Made by a program: the position numbers and the translations under genes. A stretch of 64,000 bases of DNA from the NCBI GenBank assembly GCA_949372755.1, contig CASIBO010000001.1, positions 248,001 to 312,000 of the forward strand. The letters are read 5' to 3'. The notes beneath the pieces are model-generated. The model was not told the DNA's origin and did no database searches. It saw only the letters and a list, made by a program, of their open reading frames with translations. Shown piece after piece: positions 17,700 to 26,003 of the stretch. This DNA comes from UBA9926 sp018645765 (lineage in GTDB: Bacteria > Pseudomonadota > Gammaproteobacteria > Pseudomonadales > Azotimanducaceae). Numbering within the stretch: the stretch's first letter is position 1; each line of letters begins with the position of its first letter.

Positions 17700-18122
17700 A
17701 TCCCCATTTAGGACGGCAGTCGCCTAAATTAATCAGGCGAGCGCCTTAACCGTTAGCATCTCGGATGATGGGATATCTGGGCATCCCATGTCACAGCCAG
17801 GGCTCATCTAAAGAACGCCCGGTACAGCGGAGATCCCTGCAGTGAGCATCAAGCCATGGCCTCGGGCTCCAACTCAGCGCTTAATCTGCCGGCGAATCAA
17901 AACCCGCACACCTCGCAGCACCCCAAACCAAGCGGCGATATCATCGCGGATCCGCGCAAGGCAGGCGCCTGCTTGAGCACCGCTATCAGCCGACAGACCA
18001 ACACCAGGCTTTAACGGCGCGCCACTATTTATCATTGCGGCGCCAGAAAGCGCGCATCAATCATCGAACGTCAACCCGAAAAGCAACGCGTAAATTTAGC
18101 GCTGCGCCCTTGCCAGGGCCTA
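17700..18122. other. Spacer between hexR and pgl
   Basis: The two flanking genes converge here. No gene is supported. A 53-codon minus-strand frame (17874-18035) lacks a Shine-Dalgarno and any recognisable motif. A 7-bp inverted repeat, ATGGGAT (17768-17774) with its complement at 17783-17789, could form a small hairpin after hexR but has no T tract. Confidence 0.4.
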
Positions 18123-18818
18123 TCATGGCGCCCAAAACACCTCGGTTGCAGGCGCGTTCTGCACCAAGAACAACCCCACCGGATATTGCATCACATCGAC
18201 CCCGCCGCTGACCCCATTGAGCAGACTCAGCTTCTCCTCGCCGGTCACATGCAATATCAAGGCGCGCGTATTGATCAATCGCGACGCGGTGAGGCTCATG
18301 CGAGCATGCGGCGCAGTTAGGGGCTGCATCATGGTCACAGCCTCATCGCTGCTCAGATCCATAGCCGCTGATAAACCGGTGGCACCTGGAAATAAGGAGG
18401 CGGTATGACCATCCAAGCCCATTCCCAAAACCACGGCATCGAAGGTTGGCAAACGATTAAACTGAACGTTTAACGTCTGGCGCTGCGCAGCTAGGTCCAT
18501 TGCTGGGTCGTACAGCGAGATAAACCGCGACTGCTTGGCGTTACGCTGCAACAATAAACGCTGAACCATTTGAGTATTACTATCTGGATGATCCCTTGGG
18601 ACACAACGCTCATCCGTTAGCGTGATCATCACCTTTGAAAAATCCAGCGGCGCGTCGCTTAGGCACTTGAACAGACCAGCGGGCGTGCGACCACCCGATA
18701 CCGCGAGGATTGCCTCGCCACGCGCATCAATTGCTGCAGCCAAGCCATCAATCAACCGCTCGCTCAGCGCCACATCGAGGGCGCCCGCGCCATCAAACTC
18801 GCGCAGCAATAAGCTCAT
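18123..18818 (-). CDS. pgl: 6-phosphogluconolactonase
   Basis: The 231-aa product matches the DevB/SOL family of 6-phosphogluconolactonases: AVSGGRTPAGLF near the N-terminus, ITLTDERCVPRDHPDSN in the middle and VLGMGLDGHTASLFPG after it. It hydrolyses 6-phosphogluconolactone made by Zwf to 6-phosphogluconate. The ATG at 18818 overlaps the zwf stop codon as ATGA, so the genes are translationally coupled; an in-frame TTG at 18830 is less likely. It is the last gene of the edd-glk-eda-zwf-pgl operon. Confidence 0.95.
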   Translation of the reverse strand: MSLLLREFDGAGALDVALSERLIDGLAAAIDARGEAILAVSGGRTPAGLFKCLSDAPLDFSKVMITLTDERCVPRDHPDSNTQMVQRLLLQRNAKQSRFISLYDPAMDLAAQRQTLNVQFNRLPTFDAVVLGMGLDGHTASLFPGATGLSAAMDLSSDEAVTMMQPLTAPHARMSLTASRLINTRALILHVTGEEKLSLLNGVSGGVDVMQYPVGLFLVQNAPATEVFWAP

Positions 18819-20275
18819 TCGCCGAACCAACTTCGATCGTCTCGCTCAATCAGCATTTCAGCTTTTGCTGGCCCCGAGGACCCGGCGCTGTAGCGATGCA
18901 CTTTGAGTTCTTCCGCGGTCCAGGCCGCAATGAGGCTATCGCACCAATGCCAAGAGGCCTCAATTTCTTCCCGGCTGACAAACAGCCACTGATCCCCTTT
19001 AAACACCTCTAATAACAATCGCTCGTACGCATCCGGAATCCGCACTTCGCCAGCCGCATCAAAGAAGTCTAAGTTTAGGATTCGTTTTTCAAGGCTCAAA
19101 CGATCCTTCAAACTTTGCTTTTTAGACGCCATTTCCAGCTGAATGCCTTCATTGGGCTGCAGTCGAATCACCAACCGATTCATACCCGCATCCTGGCGGT
19201 CCGGGAAAATCGCGTGGGGATGATGCTTGTAAGCAATCACAACTTGCGTGACCTTTTCGCTCAGACCTTTGCCAGTGCGAAGATAAAAAGGCACCCCGGA
19301 CCAACGCCAGTTATCGATATGGGCCTTAATCGCAACAAACGTCTCGGTCTTGGAATCCGCGTTCGTACAGCCAGCCTCCTCGGTGTAACCCACCACCGGC
19401 TCGCCCGCAATCCAACCTGCCGAATATTGGCCACGCACCGCATGATCTTCGACCTTGCCGCCATCAATAATCGTGAGCGCCCGCAAAATCTTGACTTTTT
19501 CCGCTCGAATTTCATCGGCGGCAAACGAATTTGGCGGCTCCATGGCAACCATACAAAGCAGCTGCAACAAGTGATTCTGAACCATATCTCGGAGCTGACC
19601 GACCTGATCGTAATAACCCCAACGACCTTCGATCCCTACCGTTTCAGCAACGGTAATCTGGACATGGTCAATACAAGTATTATCCCATTGCGAGTTGATG
19701 AGTCGATTGGCAAACCGCAGCGCCAACAAGTTCTGGACGGTCTCTTTGCCCAGGTAGTGATCGATACGGTAGATGTTGCGCTCTGGAAAATAGCGCCCCA
19801 CGGTATCATTGACGACTCGAGAACTTTCAAGATCATGGCCAATCGGCTTTTCCAAAACAATCCGGGCTGAGGCATCAATGCAACCCGTGTCGTTGAGATG
19901 CTGACTGATGGGTCCAAACAAACTCGGCGGCGTTGCCAGGTAGTACACCAATACGCGTTCCGGCGAGACCCAAGCTTTTAACCGCTCGTAGTGCTTTTTA
20001 TTCGAAAAATCTAAACTTAGATAAGAAAAGCGCCGCGCAAGCTTTCGCCACGCAGCATCTGACCAGTCAGCCGTCGCCAACGTTTGCTTGAGCCTCGCTT
20101 CGGCATATTCTAAAAACCCCTGCGTCTCGATATCATCGCGGGCAACCACTGCCAATCGAACACTGTCTGCCAGCAGGCCACTGCGTTCAATCTGGTAAAG
20201 CGCGGGCAGTAATTTTCGACCTGCCAGGTCCCCCAAACCGCCGAAAATCACAAGATCAATATTTTGCTCATTCAT
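18815..20275 (-). CDS. zwf: Glucose-6-phosphate 1-dehydrogenase
   Basis: The 486-aa protein carries the N-terminal NADP-binding fold (VIFGGLGDLAGRKLLPALYQ) and the substrate-binding signature RIDHYLGKETVQNL. The first Gly-rich motif reads GGLGDLAGRK where GASGDLAKRK is usual, a mild variation. It oxidises glucose 6-phosphate to 6-phosphogluconolactone with NADP (or NAD in some relatives). It overlaps eda by 8 nt upstream and pgl by 4 nt downstream. Length is normal for the family. Confidence 0.96.
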   Translation of the reverse strand: MNEQNIDLVIFGGLGDLAGRKLLPALYQIERSGLLADSVRLAVVARDDIETQGFLEYAEARLKQTLATADWSDAAWRKLARRFSYLSLDFSNKKHYERLKAWVSPERVLVYYLATPPSLFGPISQHLNDTGCIDASARIVLEKPIGHDLESSRVVNDTVGRYFPERNIYRIDHYLGKETVQNLLALRFANRLINSQWDNTCIDHVQITVAETVGIEGRWGYYDQVGQLRDMVQNHLLQLLCMVAMEPPNSFAADEIRAEKVKILRALTIIDGGKVEDHAVRGQYSAGWIAGEPVVGYTEEAGCTNADSKTETFVAIKAHIDNWRWSGVPFYLRTGKGLSEKVTQVVIAYKHHPHAIFPDRQDAGMNRLVIRLQPNEGIQLEMASKKQSLKDRLSLEKRILNLDFFDAAGEVRIPDAYERLLLEVFKGDQWLFVSREEIEASWHWCDSLIAAWTAEELKVHRYSAGSSGPAKAEMLIERDDRSWFGE

Positions 20276-20933
20276 GCGACAGGCTCCCAGTTGATTGCGC
20301 TGTCTTATCCGGATCAGAGCCGGCTGCCAAACGGCAAGCCGTCTTGGCTAAGCGCGCAATTTCATCCCAATTCCCCGCACGAATCAGATCGGCAGGCACC
20401 ATCCAGGAGCCGCCGATGGCCAACACAGATGGCAGCGCCAAATACTCCGCCAAGTTTCCCGCGTGAATCCCACCGGTTGCACAAAACTGTACCTGGGGCA
20501 GCGGCGCCAACACCGACTTCAGAAAACGCGTCCCACCCAAGGCTTCGGCTGGAAAAAACTTTTGAATCCGAAACCCAGCGTCAAACGCGCGCATCATCTC
20601 ACTTAGGGTTGCGACCCCAGGTAAAAAAGTGCTCGGGTCCGCCGCCGATAACAACGCATTCGTTGCCCCAGGGGACACAAAAAACGCGGCCCCAGCGGCA
20701 TCAGCTGCCTGCAAAATCGCAGGGGTCGTTACCGTGCCGGCGCCAACGGTCACCGCCGGCACTTGATCAACAATTGTTTGGATCGCCCCGGCAGCAGCTT
20801 CTGTGCGAAAGGTCACTTCAAGCACATTTAGGCCACCGCTTGATAACGCCTTCGCCAAGGGCACCGCATCTTCAACCCGATCTAGCGTAATCACGGGGAT
20901 AATTTTTTGATGCGCGAGTATTGTCTCAAGCAT
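20268..20933 (-). CDS. eda: 2-keto-3-deoxy-6-phosphogluconate aldolase
   Basis: The 221-aa class I aldolase has the typical opening IIPVITLDRVEDAVPLAKAL, LEVTFRTEAA with the catalytic Glu region, and the Schiff-base Lys in RIQKFFPAEALGG. CATGGIHAGN near the C-terminus binds phosphate. It splits KDPG into pyruvate and glyceraldehyde 3-phosphate, the last committed Entner-Doudoroff step. It overlaps glk by 8 nt and zwf by 8 nt, which indicates tight translational coupling. Confidence 0.96.
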   Translation of the reverse strand: MLETILAHQKIIPVITLDRVEDAVPLAKALSSGGLNVLEVTFRTEAAAGAIQTIVDQVPAVTVGAGTVTTPAILQAADAAGAAFFVSPGATNALLSAADPSTFLPGVATLSEMMRAFDAGFRIQKFFPAEALGGTRFLKSVLAPLPQVQFCATGGIHAGNLAEYLALPSVLAIGGSWMVPADLIRAGNWDEIARLAKTACRLAAGSDPDKTAQSTGSLSHE

Positions 20934-21912
20934 GGTTTGGACGCTCCAAATTCAGAAACTGTGCGGCGCCAAAGAGCCCGAGGTCGGGCTGGGCCACCAA
21001 AAAACACGGGACTTCGCTTAAGTAATCTCGGAATCGTCCCTTATCCTCAAAGGCCGCCCGAAAGCCGCTCTTTACCAAAATCGAGGTAAACCGGGGAATC
21101 ACACCCCCGGCAATATAAACCCCACCCTTGGCACCAAACGTCAATGCCAGGTTACCCGCAACGGCGCCAGCGACTTCGCAAAAAAAATCCAACGTTTCAA
21201 GAGCAACCTCATCTTGATCTTCCAGCGCGGCCGCAACAATTCCGGCCGGTGTTGAAAACCGCGGCGCGCGATGTTTGAGCGCGCACAGCGCGCTGGCAAT
21301 ATTGACCAGCCCAGGACCGGACACCACCCGCTCGACGCAGACACGGTTAAATTGCGATCGCAGTTTTCGTTTAACCTCGATCTGCAGATCCCCAATCGGC
21401 GCATAATCGGCATGCCCGCCCTCGCTCTCAACAACGACATAGCCGTCCCCCGCTGGAATCAGCGCAGCAACACCGAGTCCAGTACCGGCACCAAGCACCA
21501 CGCGAGGACGATCAAGCTGCACCCGACCGCCGCCAATCTGGTGCACTGCTTCATCCTTCATTGCGGCCACGCCATGTGCCACGGCGACAAAGTCATTCAT
21601 CACCGAGACCTGGCTGCCACCCAATGCGGCGACCAACTCCGAGCGCGTGAAATTCCAATGACTGTTGGTGAACACCATTCGATCCAGATCGGTAGGACAC
21701 GCAACCGCGAAACACGCCTGTTCAGGCCGGTCGCTCAGCGCTTGATCCACTTTGAGATCAATCAGCACCTGATCCAGTACATCGGAAAAATTCGGATACT
21801 CACCAACCAAATAATGTCCCTGCCATAAGGGCGCGACGGTTTGAGGCGACACCGCCCAAAACCGGGCATTGGTGCCGCCAATATCCGCAATCATCCACCA
21901 GGGCTGAGTCAT
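20926..21912 (-). CDS. glk: Glucokinase
   Basis: The 328-aa protein belongs to the bacterial glucokinase family (Glk of E. coli type). It shows ADIGGTNARFWAV at the phosphate-1 site, VMNDFVAVAHGV with the catalytic Asp, VVLGAGTGLGVAAL, VESEGGHADYAP and VYIAGGVIPRF. It phosphorylates cytoplasmic glucose with ATP and so feeds Zwf. The start codon abuts the edd stop codon directly (21912/21913) and its end overlaps eda. No glucose transporter gene lies in the operon, unlike in many pseudomonads. Confidence 0.95.
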   Translation of the reverse strand: MTQPWWMIADIGGTNARFWAVSPQTVAPLWQGHYLVGEYPNFSDVLDQVLIDLKVDQALSDRPEQACFAVACPTDLDRMVFTNSHWNFTRSELVAALGGSQVSVMNDFVAVAHGVAAMKDEAVHQIGGGRVQLDRPRVVLGAGTGLGVAALIPAGDGYVVVESEGGHADYAPIGDLQIEVKRKLRSQFNRVCVERVVSGPGLVNIASALCALKHRAPRFSTPAGIVAAALEDQDEVALETLDFFCEVAGAVAGNLALTFGAKGGVYIAGGVIPRFTSILVKSGFRAAFEDKGRFRDYLSEVPCFLVAQPDLGLFGAAQFLNLERPNHA

Positions 21913-23736
21913 TTAAACCGCCTCAAACAAATAGGTTGCGCCGTCTTCAGCGCAATTGAGCTGCGATCGATTTAAAGTGAACAATTGACGACCACAAGTG
22001 CTCGCTGAATTTTTGCTGGGCTGCCAGTCCGCTCGATTGGCGCACTCGCCCGCGTCGACCTGCAACGTGAGCTCCCCTGCATCCGAATCCAGACAAATCA
22101 TATCGCCGGTCTGAATCCGACCAATTAAACCGCCATCGAGGGCTTCTGGCGTCAGATGAATCGCCGCCGGCACCTTGCCCGACGCCCCACTCATACGCCC
22201 ATCGGTGACGAGCGCAACACGATAACCCTGATCTTGCAAGGCACCCAAAAAAGGCGTTAGTTTGTGCAGCTCGGGCATCCCATTGGCCTTGGGACCTTGG
22301 CCGCGAACCACCACCACGCAATCGTGATTCAATTCACCTGCCGCAAACAGCGCATCCAGTTCGTCCTGGTGCTCGATCACCACCGCAGGCGCTGTAACGA
22401 CGCGGCGATCGAGCGCAACCGCCGAGGTTTTAATAACGCTTCGACCTAGATTGCCCGTCAACAGCTTCAGCCCGCCCTCGACCGAGAACGGCTTATCGGC
22501 GTCTCGCAAAACCGTCTCATCCAGCGAAGTGCTTGGCGCTTGCTGCCAACTGAGCGCGCCTGCGCGCTCGCAAGGCTCCTGGGTGTAATCGGCAAAGGAC
22601 GCGCCCCAAACCACTTGGGCGTCCGCGTGCATCAAGCCTTGATTCAGCAACGCGCGAAACAAACAACCCGTGCCGCCGGCCGCATGGAAGTGATTCACAT
22701 CCGCCTCGCCATTGGGGTAGATGTTACATAAGAGGGGCGCCACAGCGGACAATTCAGCAAAATCCGACCAATTCAGGATCAAGCCGGCAGCGCGCGCAAT
22801 GGCAATCAAATGAATCGTGTGATTCGTTGAGCCACCCGAGGCAAGCAGTGCCACCACTGCGTTCACGATCGAGCGCTCATCCACTACGCTGCCAATCGGA
22901 CGGTAGTCCGAACCCAGGGCCGTAATACGAGTGACCTGTTCCGCCGCCGCGCGGGTCAACTTCTCGCGCAGAGGGTCTTCAGGATTAATAAAAGAGCTGC
23001 CTGGCAGCTGTAACCCCATGGCTTCCAACATCACCTGATTACTGTTCGCCGTCCCATAAAAGGTACACGTGCCGGCACTGTGATAGGACGCTGATTCCGC
23101 CTCAAGTAGCGCGACCCGCGAAATTTCGCCGCGCGCGAACTGCTGACGGATCCGCTGTTTTTCCTTATTGGGTAATCCAGAGGGCATGGGGCCCGCGGGC
23201 ACAAAAATCGTCGGCAGATGACCAAAGCTTAATGCGCCCATCAAGAGCCCTGGCACGATTTTGTCGCAGACCCCCAGGGCCAACATCCCATCAAACATTT
23301 CGTGCGAGAGGCCAATGGCTGTGCACTGCGCAATGAGATCGCGGCTCATCAAACTGAGCTCCATCCCCGCTCGGCCCTGGGTCACCCCGTCACACATTGC
23401 CGGCACACCCGCTGCGATTTGCCCGGTACAGCCGATCTCAGCAAGCGCCTGCTTAATTTGGTTCGGATAGGTTTCATAAGGCTGATGCGCTGACAGCATG
23501 TCGTTATAAGCCGTCACCATCGCGATATTACTGCTTTGCATGAGCTTCAAACGCTGCTTGTCTTCGGTGCCACAGGCCGCAAAACCATGGGCGAGGTTAC
23601 CGCAACTCAGTTGCTCACGGCGGGGCTGATCTCGCTTGGCATCACTAATCTGTTGCAGGTAAAGATCCCGCAGCGGTTGACTCCGGTCTCTGATCGCTTG
23701 AGTGACAGCAAGAACGGTTGCATTGAGATCGGTCAT
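21913..23736 (-). CDS. edd: 6-phosphogluconate dehydratase
   Basis: The 607-aa enzyme belongs to the IlvD/Edd family. AYNDMLSAHQPYETYP, GVPAMCDGVTQGRAGMELSLMSRD, GTCTFYGTANSNQ and TDGRMSGASGKVPAAIH are recognisable, with Cys residues placed for the [4Fe-4S] cluster. It dehydrates 6-phosphogluconate to KDPG. It is the first gene of the five-gene operon, and two HexR-like palindromes lie 60-130 bp upstream. Length matches E. coli Edd (603 aa). Confidence 0.97.
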   Translation of the reverse strand: MTDLNATVLAVTQAIRDRSQPLRDLYLQQISDAKRDQPRREQLSCGNLAHGFAACGTEDKQRLKLMQSSNIAMVTAYNDMLSAHQPYETYPNQIKQALAEIGCTGQIAAGVPAMCDGVTQGRAGMELSLMSRDLIAQCTAIGLSHEMFDGMLALGVCDKIVPGLLMGALSFGHLPTIFVPAGPMPSGLPNKEKQRIRQQFARGEISRVALLEAESASYHSAGTCTFYGTANSNQVMLEAMGLQLPGSSFINPEDPLREKLTRAAAEQVTRITALGSDYRPIGSVVDERSIVNAVVALLASGGSTNHTIHLIAIARAAGLILNWSDFAELSAVAPLLCNIYPNGEADVNHFHAAGGTGCLFRALLNQGLMHADAQVVWGASFADYTQEPCERAGALSWQQAPSTSLDETVLRDADKPFSVEGGLKLLTGNLGRSVIKTSAVALDRRVVTAPAVVIEHQDELDALFAAGELNHDCVVVVRGQGPKANGMPELHKLTPFLGALQDQGYRVALVTDGRMSGASGKVPAAIHLTPEALDGGLIGRIQTGDMICLDSDAGELTLQVDAGECANRADWQPSKNSASTCGRQLFTLNRSQLNCAEDGATYLFEAV

Positions 23737-23797
23737 TTTTAGACTCTCTGTGTCAGGAAAAGGCGGTGCGTTGGGTGATCGTTCGTTGGTCTCTTAA

Positions 23798-23814
23798 TTG
23801 TAATAAAACTACAA
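23798..23814. promoter_or_regulatory. HexR-like operator 1 upstream of edd
   Basis: TTGTAATAAAACTACAA is an inverted repeat with perfect outer arms TTGTA/TACAA, 62 bp upstream of the edd ATG. It matches known HexR sites (TGTAAT-W-ATTACA type) closely and shares its core with the box at 16641. Confidence 0.75.
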
Positions 23815-23850
23815 TTTTAGAACTTTTAAGTATTTTTTTGCAATTATTAA

Positions 23851-23863
23851 GTAATTTAATTAC
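23851..23863. promoter_or_regulatory. HexR-like operator 2 upstream of edd
   Basis: GTAATTTAATTAC is a perfect palindrome around a central T, extended on the right to TTACAA. It lies about 115 bp upstream of the edd ATG and 45 bp (centre to centre about 51 bp) from the first box. Two sites at nearly integral helical spacing suggest cooperative or looped repression. Confidence 0.75.
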
Positions 23864-23952
23864 AAACTCGCAACTTTCTGGCCATATTCCCACGTCAACA
23901 CCAATTTAGGCAACCTTTAACCCGCGAGCCCACACGCATTCACGATAAGCGG

Positions 23953-24786
23953 CTACCCCGAGCCGATAAAGCGGAAGCTGCGGATGTCAAAGGCGAAAGT
24001 CACCGACAACGCAGCGTGACTTTCAATCGCTTGTTGTTGCGCCTTCGTCGCCGACCAATAATAGGGCGTCATGCAGAACAGATCGGTAATGGCCGGCGGC
24101 ACAAGGCGCGTCGCTTGCCGCACCGTCAGCGCGCCAATTTCCTGCCAAGCGTCTGATGCGACCACCGAGTCAAAATTGCCGGCATGAGGCTCGACCCGAT
24201 CATAAATGATCTGCTTTAGCGCCTGCAGGTGGTCAATCGCGGGACCGATCAAATGAAATATTCCGCCATGGGTGAGCACCCGCTCAATCTCCGCAAGATC
24301 AAAGGGCGCGAAAATCGACACCACCTGATGAACACTTTTCGGAAAAAATGGCAGCGCGCGACTGGCCGCCACACACAGGTGCGCGCCGGTCTTGCGCTGC
24401 GCCGCCAACTTTACGGCGGCTTTGGAAATATCCAGACCCCAAAGCGCACCTGGGTTTAAATCTGGCACGCCCTTTAGATAGTGCTCGAGGTAGTACCCTT
24501 CACCACAGCCAATATCGAGCAGGTTAGCGCCAGCGGTATGATGTATTGCGATCTGCTCGGAGACTGCTGCTGCCAGAAAGTCGTAGGCTTGGGTTGAGAA
24601 AAATCGAGACCGACTCGCTAACATCGATGGCGCGTCGCCAGGGACTCGACTCCGACTTTGATGCGCCAACAAGAGGTTCACATAACCCTGCTTTGCGACA
24701 TCAAAACTATGCCCGGCAGAACAGCTTAGCGTTTGCGCGGCGGACGCGTGAAGCGCCTCATGGCAAACTGGGCATTGGTAGTTCAC
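23953..24786 (-). CDS. rlmA: 23S rRNA (guanine745-N1)-methyltransferase RlmA
   Basis: The 277-aa protein begins with the RlmA zinc-binding module (CPVCHEAL ... LSCSAGHSFDVAKQGYVNLL), then SRVPGDAPSMLASRSRF, all close to E. coli RlmA. A Rossmann SAM-binding motif LLDIGCGEGYYLEHYL follows near residue 90. It methylates G745 in helix 35 of 23S rRNA. The start codon is GTG at 24786, directly before the zinc motif, behind a G-rich Shine-Dalgarno. A 24-bp perfect palindrome lies 59 bp upstream. Confidence 0.93.
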   Translation of the reverse strand: MNYQCPVCHEALHASAAQTLSCSAGHSFDVAKQGYVNLLLAHQSRSRVPGDAPSMLASRSRFFSTQAYDFLAAAVSEQIAIHHTAGANLLDIGCGEGYYLEHYLKGVPDLNPGALWGLDISKAAVKLAAQRKTGAHLCVAASRALPFFPKSVHQVVSIFAPFDLAEIERVLTHGGIFHLIGPAIDHLQALKQIIYDRVEPHAGNFDSVVASDAWQEIGALTVRQATRLVPPAITDLFCMTPYYWSATKAQQQAIESHAALSVTFAFDIRSFRFIGSG

Positions 24787-24840
24787 AGCCTTCCCCCGCC
24801 TCCTAACCTGCGTAAGGCCGGCCTTGATGCAAACTGAGAT

Positions 24841-24872
24841 ATCGCGACAGAACCGATCGGTTCTGTCGTGAT
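24841..24872. promoter_or_regulatory. 32-nt inverted repeat (TetR-type operator candidate)
   Basis: The central 24 bp (24845-24868) form a perfect palindrome with half-site CGACAGAACCGA. Including the flanks, 15 of 16 base pairs match across 32 bp. It lies between the SDR stop codon (24889) and the rlmA start (24786), both minus strand. There is no T tract, so it is not an ordinary terminator. The shape, with a GATC centre and CAGAACCG arms, is typical of TetR-family operators; no TetR gene is in the window. Confidence 0.6.
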
Positions 24873-24888
24873 CAGCGTGACGGCAATG

Positions 24889-25575
24889 CTACCAGTCGTG
24901 GCTTTCACCATTCCACTTCCAGAAACCACCGGTGTTATCGATCGACAAGCCGTCCGACACGGCCGCGACCCCATCAGCGCTTTCCCGCGGCGTCAGATCC
25001 GCCCGGGGCCCGCCCATATCGGTTTGAACCCATCCGGGGTGGACCAAGCCGACGGCAATCCCTTCCTTCTTTAAGTCGACGCTTGCCATGCGCATAAACT
25101 TATTCACGGCCGCTTTCGAGGCGCAATAGGCATGCGCTGCGATCATTTCAAACGACAAAGCGCCCATCTGCGAGGTTACCGTCATCACCTTGCCCGCCTC
25201 AGCAAGCCGAAGGTTGGGTATGAGCGCCTGCAGGACCCGGACAGGCCCAATACTGTTTACATTGAAGGTCTCCGCCCAGCCGTCGTAATCCATGGCATAG
25301 GTAGTCTGTTGATCAAAGGCTGGCCCAGCCATCCCGGCGTTGTTGATCACCATGTCAATGGCAACGCCTGCCAGCTTTTCAGCCATCTGCGTTACCGAGG
25401 CGGTATCGCCCACCACCACTTCAATCGGGTGAACATCCCCCTCAACGGCCTTTAATTCGGTTGCCGATTCTGGATCCCGACAAGCCGCATACACCCGGTC
25501 ACCCCGCCCTGCGTAAATTTTCGTCAACTCAAGGCCCACACCTTTATTTGTTCCTGTTATCAATACCGTCGCCAT
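24889..25575 (-). CDS. Short-chain dehydrogenase/reductase
   Basis: This 228-aa classical SDR has the cofactor motif TGxxxGxG (VLITGTNKGVGLELTK), the structural NNAG (DMVINNAGMAG), a Ser in VTSQMGAL, and the catalytic YxxxK (YCASK). The short length and the sequence LVHPGWVQTDMGGP resemble the C-factor/carbonyl reductase-like SDR group. It uses NAD(P)H to reduce or oxidise a carbonyl or alcohol; the substrate is unknown. It follows an NTF2-like gene by 14 bp on the same strand, and a SDR plus NTF2-like pair is common in catabolic or tailoring clusters. Confidence 0.9.
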   Translation of the reverse strand: MATVLITGTNKGVGLELTKIYAGRGDRVYAACRDPESATELKAVEGDVHPIEVVVGDTASVTQMAEKLAGVAIDMVINNAGMAGPAFDQQTTYAMDYDGWAETFNVNSIGPVRVLQALIPNLRLAEAGKVMTVTSQMGALSFEMIAAHAYCASKAAVNKFMRMASVDLKKEGIAVGLVHPGWVQTDMGGPRADLTPRESADGVAAVSDGLSIDNTGGFWKWNGESHDW

Positions 25576-25589
25576 AATCTGTTTCTTCC

Positions 25590-26003
25590 TTAGTCTTTTG
25601 TTTCTGAATTTAAAACTTCGTAGACCCGGCGTTTGAAGTACCAGCGGCCGTCCTGCTTGATATAATCATCCTGATAGCGTCCGGTTACACTGCGCTGACT
25701 GCCATCCTTACCATGCAGAAACTCTTGCTGATACCAAGTCCCGGTTGCCGTATCGCCATCGACATGAATGGGGCCCGCCGAGGCAAAAAAACCAACATAT
25801 CCAAAGGCACTCATTGCGCCCTGCCAAACCGTTAAGATCGTCGCCCGACCCTGAACATCCCCGGCACCCGGCAAATGCCAAACCGCATCTTCCGTCCAAT
25901 TACTTGCCCACGCCTCGCCATCAAACCGCATCACCGCATCGTTGTACGACTCAACTAATTCTCGAATTAACCAACGATCTTCCATCGACCCTGAACTCAA
26001 CAT
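25590..26003 (-). CDS. NTF2-like / SnoaL-type protein
   Basis: The 137-aa protein has the NTF2-like cone fold pattern of the SnoaL-4 group: EDRWLIRELVESYNDAVMRFD, WTEDAVWHLPG, then strands ending in GRYQDDYIKQDGRWYFKRRV. Members act as small-molecule isomerases, cyclases, dehydratases or binding proteins; ring-hydroxylating dioxygenase beta subunits share the fold, but no alpha subunit is nearby. The start at 26003 is chosen because AAGAAGGAGAAGGC lies just upstream; the frame is open a little further. It pairs with the SDR gene 14 bp downstream. Confidence 0.82.
   Translation of the reverse strand: MLSSGSMEDRWLIRELVESYNDAVMRFDGEAWASNWTEDAVWHLPGAGDVQGRATILTVWQGAMSAFGYVGFFASAGPIHVDGDTATGTWYQQEFLHGKDGSQRSVTGRYQDDYIKQDGRWYFKRRVYEVLNSETKD

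Noticed and set aside
17874..18035. 53-codon minus-strand frame between hexR and pgl
   Set aside because: No Shine-Dalgarno, no recognised motif, and no hydrophobic or basic pattern; not distinguishable from chance.
24845..24868. Palindrome as the terminator of the SDR gene
   Set aside because: It has no T tract on either side and is symmetric with no loop, which favours a protein-binding site.
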